Source of the DNA: Prevotella sp. UBA5379 | GTDB taxonomy: Bacteria; Bacteroidota; Bacteroidia; Bacteroidales; Bacteroidaceae | DNA length: 9,632 nucleotides | NCBI GenBank assembly: GCA_002409785.1 | Contig: DHOX01000073.1 | Coordinates: forward strand, 17,957-27,588 | Direction: 5' to 3' | Shown here: in pieces, positions 5,023-9,632 of the stretch | Numbering within the stretch: position 1 is the stretch's first letter | Layout of the letters: every line of letters starts with the position of its first letter | Notes under the pieces: generated by a model | Databases searched by the model: none | Told to the model about the DNA's origin: nothing | What the model saw: the letters and a program-made list of their open reading frames with translations, nothing else | Program-made: the position numbers and the translations under genes

Positions 5023-7484
5023 TATTCTATAATCTTGAATTTAGCAAACTTCAGCAGGAGTTGTTTGGTGCCGGAATTTTTAAATTCGACCGTAGCCTTC
5101 GTATTCTCTCCTTTCCCTTCCACTTTTATTACCTTGCCGACGCCAAAACGCTGATGTTCGATCATGTCCCCTTCAGAAACTTCATACACAGAGGATTCTT
5201 CTTTTGTCCTGCCCCCATTGACCATCGCCTTGGACACACGACGGAGATTTCCCCCGCTTTCCACCAAGTGTCTCTTGAATGACGCCGATAGAGGGTCTAC
5301 TGCGTTCTCCGCATGGAGAGGGGCAGTTACCCTGGGCTTTGGATCAGCCCTGAACTGGGAGGCTACAGGATGGCTGTTCTGCATCTTTGAGCCATATCCT
5401 GATCCACCATTCCCCCAGTCATGATAACCTGTATAGGGACGATTGGGCTCATATCCTTTCCAGTCCGACCCACCATGAGAAAATGACGGATGGCCACTTT
5501 CTACTGCCTCTGTTTCAACGTCGAGCAGATCAGGGTCAATATCTTGAATGAAACGGCTGGGACCGTCAATGGTCATATTCCCATAACGCCAGCGGTTGCG
5601 GGCATAGGTCAAAATACAATGCTTTTCAGCACGGGTGATGGCAACATAAAGCAGGCGACGCTCTTCCTCAAGTTCACGGGGAGAACAGGCAGACAGTGGA
5701 CTGGGAAAAATATTTTCTTCAAGTCCTACTACAAAAACAGTCGGAAACTCCAGTCCTTTGGCACTGTGTATCGTCATCAGGTTCACCCGGCTGCCTCCAT
5801 CCTTGTCTTCACTGTCCAGGTCGGTAAGCAAGGATACCTCCTGAAGATAATCGGATAGTCCTGTCCTGGTATCCTGCCCTTCTTCTTTCCGGTCATCTAC
5901 GAAATCCTTCATTCCACCAACAAACTCCTCCAGATTTTCCTGTCGGGCTACGGCTTCAGGATCAGCTCCCGAGAAAATCTCTGCACTGATACCACTCTCC
6001 TTGATCAACTCTGATCCAAGAACATAAGCATCATGGGTAGGACTCTTTTGTATATATTTTGAAATAAAGTTCCGGAAATCATCCAATTTGTTCAGTGTTC
6101 CCTTGTTGACAGTAAGTCCGAATCGGACAGGATCATTGATGACACTCCAGAAACTTACCGCATGTTCACGTGCCACCGTGGAGATCTTGCCTACAGTCGT
6201 TGCTCCTATTCCACGTGACGGATAATTGATTATCCGTTTGAAGGCTTCCTCATCATCAGGATTGACAACCATACGGAAATAAGCAATGATGTCCTTGATT
6301 TCCTTACGCTGGTAAAAACTTAGCCCTCCTACGATATGATAAGGTATCTCCTCCCTCCGCATCTCCTCCTCAAAACTACGGCTTTGGGAATTGGTGCGGT
6401 AGAGGATGGCAAAATCACCCCACTCAAGAGTTTCTTTTTCACGGATCCTTTTAATTTCGTGACAGACGATCAACGCCTCTTCCTTGTCACTGTATGCTGG
6501 CCTCAGCATCACTTTCTCCCCAGCGGCATTCTTGCTGTACACTTCCTTGGGAATCTGTTTCTCATTATGCTTGATCAGACTGTTGGCTGCCTGGACAATA
6601 TGCTGTGTGGAACGATAGTTTTGTTCCAGTTTAAAAAGTCGGGCGTCATGGAAATGCTGATTGAAATTCAGGATATTATCAATGTTTGCACCGCGGAAAC
6701 TATAGATACTCTGAGAATCATCGCCCACGACGCATACATGCTGCTTGTCACGTGTCAACTGCAACAGGATGCACAGTTGGGCATAATTTGTATCCTGATA
6801 TTCATCCACCAGGACAAAATCAAATCTCGACTCATATTTTCTCCTGATCTCATCATGATCACGGAAAAGCATATAGGTAAGCACCAGAAGATCATCAAAA
6901 TCCATGGCATTTGCCTTCCGGCACCGCACACAATAGGAAGTATAGATGTCAGAAAGCGCAGGGATATGAGAACGCTGGGCCTCTGCCATAGCTTCCCTGT
7001 CCCGGGCATAGGCTTCCGGCAAAAGGAGACGGTTCTTGGCCATGGATATATGATGGTGGACGACAGCCGGTTTATAGATCTTGTCATCAAGACCCTTTTC
7101 CTTGACGATAGCCTTGATCAATGACCGGGAATCCGCTTCATCATAGATCGTATAGGCGGAAGTATAACCTATGGCACGAGCCTCAATACGGAGAATACGT
7201 GAAAAGATGGAATGGAAAGTGCCCATGCACAACTGGTCTGCCTCCTTCCGGCCCACGATCCGGCCGATGCGCTCTTTCATCTCCTTGGCTGCTTTGTTGG
7301 TGAACGTCAAAGCCAGTATAGACCAGGGCCGATAGCCCTGCTGGAGAAGATAAGCTATTTTATATGTTAATACGCGGGTCTTTCCCGAACCGGCTCCGGC
7401 GATCACAAGGGAGGGGCCGTCAATGTATCTTACCGCGGCACTCTGTGAAGGATTAAGATCTCCTGATAAGTTCTCTTTCATCAT
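5022..7484 (-). CDS. UvrD/PcrA-type superfamily 1A DNA helicase
   Basis: This is an ATP-dependent 3'-5' DNA helicase of the UvrD/PcrA/Rep group, acting in nucleotide-excision and mismatch repair, removal of RecA filaments and transcription-linked repair. The 820-residue length is a little above E. coli UvrD (720). All helicase motifs are present: Q-motif with Gln14, Walker A AGAGSGKT (29-36), motif Ia ALTFTNKAA, motif II DEYQDT (227-232), motif III QSIYSFRGA (258-266), motif IV QNYRST (288-293), motif V TIHSAKGLEF (571-580) and motif VI LLYVAITRAEK (611-621). Residues 660-700 form a Gly/Tyr/Trp/His-rich linker. Residues 770-820 match the C-terminal Tudor-like domain (GDMIEHQRFGVGKV) that in PcrA/UvrD contacts RNA polymerase. 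This C-terminal domain favours PcrA/UvrD over Rep. Two tandem ATGs are possible starts. The gene follows mtgA by 37 bases on the same strand and probably shares its transcript. Confidence 0.96.
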   Translation of the reverse strand: MMKENLSGDLNPSQSAAVRYIDGPSLVIAGAGSGKTRVLTYKIAYLLQQGYRPWSILALTFTNKAAKEMKERIGRIVGRKEADQLCMGTFHSIFSRILRIEARAIGYTSAYTIYDEADSRSLIKAIVKEKGLDDKIYKPAVVHHHISMAKNRLLLPEAYARDREAMAEAQRSHIPALSDIYTSYCVRCRKANAMDFDDLLVLTYMLFRDHDEIRRKYESRFDFVLVDEYQDTNYAQLCILLQLTRDKQHVCVVGDDSQSIYSFRGANIDNILNFNQHFHDARLFKLEQNYRSTQHIVQAANSLIKHNEKQIPKEVYSKNAAGEKVMLRPAYSDKEEALIVCHEIKRIREKETLEWGDFAILYRTNSQSRSFEEEMRREEIPYHIVGGLSFYQRKEIKDIIAYFRMVVNPDDEEAFKRIINYPSRGIGATTVGKISTVAREHAVSFWSVINDPVRFGLTVNKGTLNKLDDFRNFISKYIQKSPTHDAYVLGSELIKESGISAEIFSGADPEAVARQENLEEFVGGMKDFVDDRKEEGQDTRTGLSDYLQEVSLLTDLDSEDKDGGSRVNLMTIHSAKGLEFPTVFVVGLEENIFPSPLSACSPRELEEERRLLYVAITRAEKHCILTYARNRWRYGNMTIDGPSRFIQDIDPDLLDVETEAVESGHPSFSHGGSDWKGYEPNRPYTGYHDWGNGGSGYGSKMQNSHPVASQFRADPKPRVTAPLHAENAVDPLSASFKRHLVESGGNLRRVSKAMVNGGRTKEESSVYEVSEGDMIEHQRFGVGKVIKVEGKGENTKATVEFKNSGTKQLLLKFAKFKIIE

Positions 7485-7521
7485 TTTTCAGTTCGTACTT
7501 ACTGTTTTCTCAGCATTCATA

Positions 7522-8256
7522 TCACCTGGGAGTATACCCGCCCACCATAGATCGGGGGTTCACATCCTCTCCTTCGCGTGGAAAAGCAGGGATAAAACGC
7601 ATCTCATGCTCAATCTGAAACTGCCTTTTCTTCACGTATTCACTCGGATGAGCGCTGTTGAACTTGATGGGATTAGGCAATGTGGCTGCAATCAATGCAC
7701 ATTCGTCACGGAACAGATTAACTGCCTTTTTATTAAAATGGTATTCTGCTACGGCATCAGCCCCGTATATTCCATCCCCCATCTCAATGCTGTTCAGATA
7801 AACTTCCATAATACGATGCTTTCCCCATAACAGTTCTATAAGAAAAGTAAAATAGGTCTCGAATCCTTTACGGATCCAGGAACGTCCCGGCCACAGGAAC
7901 ACATTCTTTGCGGTCTGCTGGCTGATCGTGCTGCCGCCATGCACTCTCCCACCATCCATATCGTGCAAAGCTGCGTTCTTGATGGCACCAAAATCAAAGC
8001 CATGATGCTTCAGGAACCGCTGGTCCTCACTGGCCATGACCGCTACAGGCATGTGCGGGGAAATTTTATCAAGGGATACCCAGTGATGATGAAGGGTGAC
8101 AGATTCTCCTCTGTTGACTTGTTGGAAACAGCGTATGACCATCAGAGGGGTGATATAAACGGGTAAGAAGCGATAGGCTATTACAACAAGAATGGTGGAA
8201 CTGAAAAACAGCACCACCATCCATCTGAATACTTTTCGTATCTTTGACACTATCAT
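7522..8256 (-). CDS. mtgA: Monofunctional peptidoglycan glycosyltransferase (GT51)
   Basis: MtgA polymerises lipid II into glycan strands at the outer face of the inner membrane, without a transpeptidase domain. The 244 residues match the family size (E. coli 242). One membrane anchor spans about residues 11-31. GT51 motifs are in order: EDQRFLKHHGFD (77-88) with the catalytic Glu77, GGSTISQQTAKN (107-118), the R-K-x-x-E region near 129-141, EVYLNSIEMGDGIYG (151-165), and ALIAATLPNP (187-196). The usual Arg before GGST is replaced by VH (RVHGGST), with an Arg two positions further up. The ATG overlaps the stop of the upstream OmpA-like gene as ATGA, so translational coupling is likely. That gene encodes a peptidoglycan-binding lipoprotein, so both act on the cell wall. 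The helicase gene follows after 37 bases. Confidence 0.96.
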   Translation of the reverse strand: MIVSKIRKVFRWMVVLFFSSTILVVIAYRFLPVYITPLMVIRCFQQVNRGESVTLHHHWVSLDKISPHMPVAVMASEDQRFLKHHGFDFGAIKNAALHDMDGGRVHGGSTISQQTAKNVFLWPGRSWIRKGFETYFTFLIELLWGKHRIMEVYLNSIEMGDGIYGADAVAEYHFNKKAVNLFRDECALIAATLPNPIKFNSAHPSEYVKKRQFQIEHEMRFIPAFPREGEDVNPRSMVGGYTPR

Positions 8257-8930
8257 TTCAGAGAACCATTATTTGCTTCATCCACCATTTCCTTACTTGC
8301 ATATAGATAAACTTCTACACGACGATTTTGTGGGGCAACGGTCTTATTGACAATCGGATTCTGGCTGCCATAGCCTGCCACATTCTTGAACTGGCTGGAG
8401 GGAACCCCTCTGCTGACAAGATAGTTGGATACAGCTTTCGCACGGGAATCACTCAACGGTAAATTAATCCGGTCTCCACCTGTAGCATCTGTATATCCTT
8501 GTATGTCTACGGAAAGAGTCGGATCCTTCTTCAATACGTTGGCAAAGTTGGCCAGATCATTCTGAGCATCAGACTTTAGTGTCGCTTTGTTAATGTCAAA
8601 CTGCAAGCCACTGTCAAAAGTTACTTTAACAGCCTTTAGGCCATTGGCATCCGTCACTTCATCCACTTTGGCATTTGATACTTGCTGGCTGACCGCTGCT
8701 TTCACCTTATCCATGTGATTACCGATCAGCGCTCCTGTTCCGGCACCGATGGCACCGCCTAAGGCTGCACCTATCGCCGCTCCTTTTCCATGACCGGCAA
8801 TGGCCCCGATAAGAGCTCCTACACCGGCGCCGGCGCCTGTACCGATAAGCGCACCATTCCCCCTGTTCGTACTGCAACTGACCATCACTAAAAGAGTTGC
8901 TCCCGCAACAGCTAATTTCATATTCTTCAT
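8253..8930 (-). CDS. OmpA-family lipoprotein with glycine-zipper domain
   Basis: This 225-residue envelope protein starts with a lipoprotein signal peptide ending in lipobox VMVSC, with lipidated Cys19. Residues 24-70 are a Gly/Ala-rich glycine-zipper region made of degenerate GALIG / GAxxG repeats, probably membrane-associating or oligomerising. Residues about 100-212 are an OmpA C-terminal domain that binds peptidoglycan. Its key residues are visible: Asp148 in GYTDATGG, Arg163 in LSDSRAKAV, and the closing NRRVEVYL (202-209). The protein would tether the outer membrane to the wall, in the manner of Pal or YiaD-like proteins. The stop codon lies within an ATGA overlap with the mtgA start, and a second stop (TAG) follows directly in frame. 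A TATCTTTG promoter element sits 45 bases upstream. Start could be residue 1 or Met4. Confidence 0.94.
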   Translation of the reverse strand: MKNMKLAVAGATLLVMVSCSTNRGNGALIGTGAGAGVGALIGAIAGHGKGAAIGAALGGAIGAGTGALIGNHMDKVKAAVSQQVSNAKVDEVTDANGLKAVKVTFDSGLQFDINKATLKSDAQNDLANFANVLKKDPTLSVDIQGYTDATGGDRINLPLSDSRAKAVSNYLVSRGVPSSQFKNVAGYGSQNPIVNKTVAPQNRRVEVYLYASKEMVDEANNGSLK

Positions 8931-8975
8931 AACCTTATATCTTAATTTGTTCTTGATTTACTTGATTCCATATTG

Positions 8976-8983
8976 CAAAGATA
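8976..8983 (-). promoter_or_regulatory. Bacteroidota-type -7 element for the OmpA-like/mtgA/helicase operon
   Basis: Read on the minus strand these bases are TATCTTTG, an exact TAnnTTTG match and the same octamer as at 2408-2415. It predicts a leader of roughly 35-40 bases before the ATG at 8930. The -33 region lies near 9003-9006 and has no clear TTTG. Confidence 0.6.
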
Positions 8984-9025
8984 CTCTTTTTTCTGCATTC
9001 CCCTATAAGAATCAACTTTTTTTTG

Positions 9026-9033
9026 TACTTTTG
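9026..9033 (+). promoter_or_regulatory. Bacteroidota-type -7 element for proS
   Basis: TACTTTTG matches the TAnnTTTG consensus exactly. Transcription would start near 9040, giving an untranslated leader of about 110 bases before the proS ATG, longer than for the other genes here. The -33 region overlaps that of the opposite promoter at 8976-8983. Confidence 0.58.
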
Positions 9034-9150
9034 CCCAAAATTAAAGATTTCCAGGAATCATTCATAGAAGGAAACGCCTGTACACAGGAAGTATCCCCTC
9101 TGGTGCCTTCGGTCTGATTATCCTCTGAAAACAAAAGAACACATATAATT

Positions 9151-9632
9151 ATGGGAAAAGAACTGAAAGAACTTACGAAAAGAGCTGACAATTACAGCCA
9201 ATGGTACAATGACCTGGTAGCCAAGGCGGGGCTGGCAGAGCAAGCTCCGGTCAGGGGCTGTATGATCATCAAACCTTACGGTTATGCCATCTGGGAAAAG
9301 ATACAGCAACAACTTGATAAGATGTTTAAGAAAACGGGCGCCCAAAATGCTTATTTCCCACTATTGATCCCGATGAGTTACTTTTCGCGTGAAGCAGAAC
9401 ATGTCAAGGGTTTTGCAAAGGAAAGTGCGGTCGTCACCCACTACCGGCTGAAAGCCAGCGAAGACGGAAAGGGTGTTATCGTTGACCCGGATGCCCAACT
9501 TGATGAACCGCTGATCATCCGTCCGACTTCAGAGACAATCATCTGGCATACCTATAAGAACTGGATCCATTCTTATCGTGACCTGCCTGTCATGTGTAAC
9601 CAGTGGTGCAATGTCATGCGCTGGGAAATGCG
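9151..9632 (+). CDS. proS: Prolyl-tRNA synthetase, archaeal/eukaryotic-like type (5' part)
   Basis: This frame is open to the window edge and gives the first 160 residues of a class II aminoacyl-tRNA synthetase that charges tRNA-Pro. The start MGKELKELTKRADNYSQWYNDL is typical of the shorter, archaeal/eukaryotic-like ProRS, usually near 490 residues and without the editing domain inserted in E. coli-type ProRS. Visible parts are VRGCMIIKPYGYAIWE (34-49), the class II motif 1 region around GAQNAYFPLLIP (63-74), the catalytic block RPTSETIIW (124-132), and motif 2 starting at MRWE (156-159) with its Arg157 and Glu159. The short VTHYRLKASEDGKGVIVDPD stretch (95-114) sits between these blocks. 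The remaining two-thirds, including motif 3, lies outside the window. It is divergent from the OmpA-like gene and is preceded by a roughly 110-base leader. Confidence 0.95.
   Translation, partial: MGKELKELTKRADNYSQWYNDLVAKAGLAEQAPVRGCMIIKPYGYAIWEKIQQQLDKMFKKTGAQNAYFPLLIPMSYFSREAEHVKGFAKESAVVTHYRLKASEDGKGVIVDPDAQLDEPLIIRPTSETIIWHTYKNWIHSYRDLPVMCNQWCNVMRWEM

Noticed and set aside
6336..7124. 262-codon open frame on the plus strand
   Set aside because: It lies wholly antisense to the helicase, whose motifs cover this region. The translation has no domain I recognise and there is no promoter or gene-like spacing.
8719..8861. Gly/Ala repeats in the OmpA-like gene as a DNA tandem repeat
   Set aside because: The repetition is at the protein level (glycine zipper). 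The DNA units differ in sequence and length, so it is not a tandem repeat array.
9077..9088. Possible T-box or attenuator hairpin in the proS leader
   Set aside because: The stem is four pairs, there is no T-box core sequence, and no terminator follows.
1..9632. CRISPR arrays, insertion sequences, integrase attachment sites, toxin-antitoxin or defence genes
   Set aside because: I looked on both strands and saw no regularly spaced repeats, transposase or recombinase motifs, or recognisable defence domains. A tRNA at the left edge has no integrase next to it within the window.

Overview
The window reads as a stretch of ordinary core chromosome from a Bacteroidales bacterium (Bacteroides/Parabacteroides-like; genus not resolved). 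The reasons are moderate-to-low GC, promoters of the Bacteroidota TAnnTTTG type instead of sigma70 boxes, few visible Shine-Dalgarno sites, a DUF4270 lipoprotein, and an archaeal/eukaryotic-type prolyl-tRNA synthetase next to an OmpA-like lipoprotein. I see no insertion sequence, phage gene, CRISPR array, toxin-antitoxin pair or other mobile DNA.

Layout. (1) 1-898, plus strand: a tRNA-Tyr missing only its first base, then an MgtC/SapB-family membrane protein. (2) 956-989: a perfect 12-bp hairpin that can terminate both mgtC from the left and the pantothenate genes from the right. (3) 1037-2266, minus strand: panC-panD, making beta-alanine and joining it to pantoate to give pantothenate (vitamin B5, CoA precursor). 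(4) 2437-4918, plus strand: a likely transcription unit of a stand-alone, degenerate glycogen-synthase N-terminal domain, a DUF4270 lipoprotein and a 43-residue basic protein, closed by a strong intrinsic terminator. (5) 5022-8930, minus strand: OmpA-like lipoprotein, MtgA peptidoglycan glycosyltransferase and UvrD/PcrA helicase, tightly packed. (6) 9151-end, plus strand: proS, cut by the window edge.

Two intergenic regions (2267-2436 and 8931-9150) are divergent promoter regions. All other gaps are under 160 bases and hold a terminator, a weak structure, or nothing I can support.

I found no clear novel defence or mobile system. The part most worth following up is the GT5-like / DUF4270 / small basic protein unit. 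Its first gene keeps the fold-level features of a glycogen synthase N-terminal half but lacks the nucleotide-sugar signature and the whole C-terminal half. Its partners are an uncharacterised lipoprotein and a tiny uncharacterised protein.
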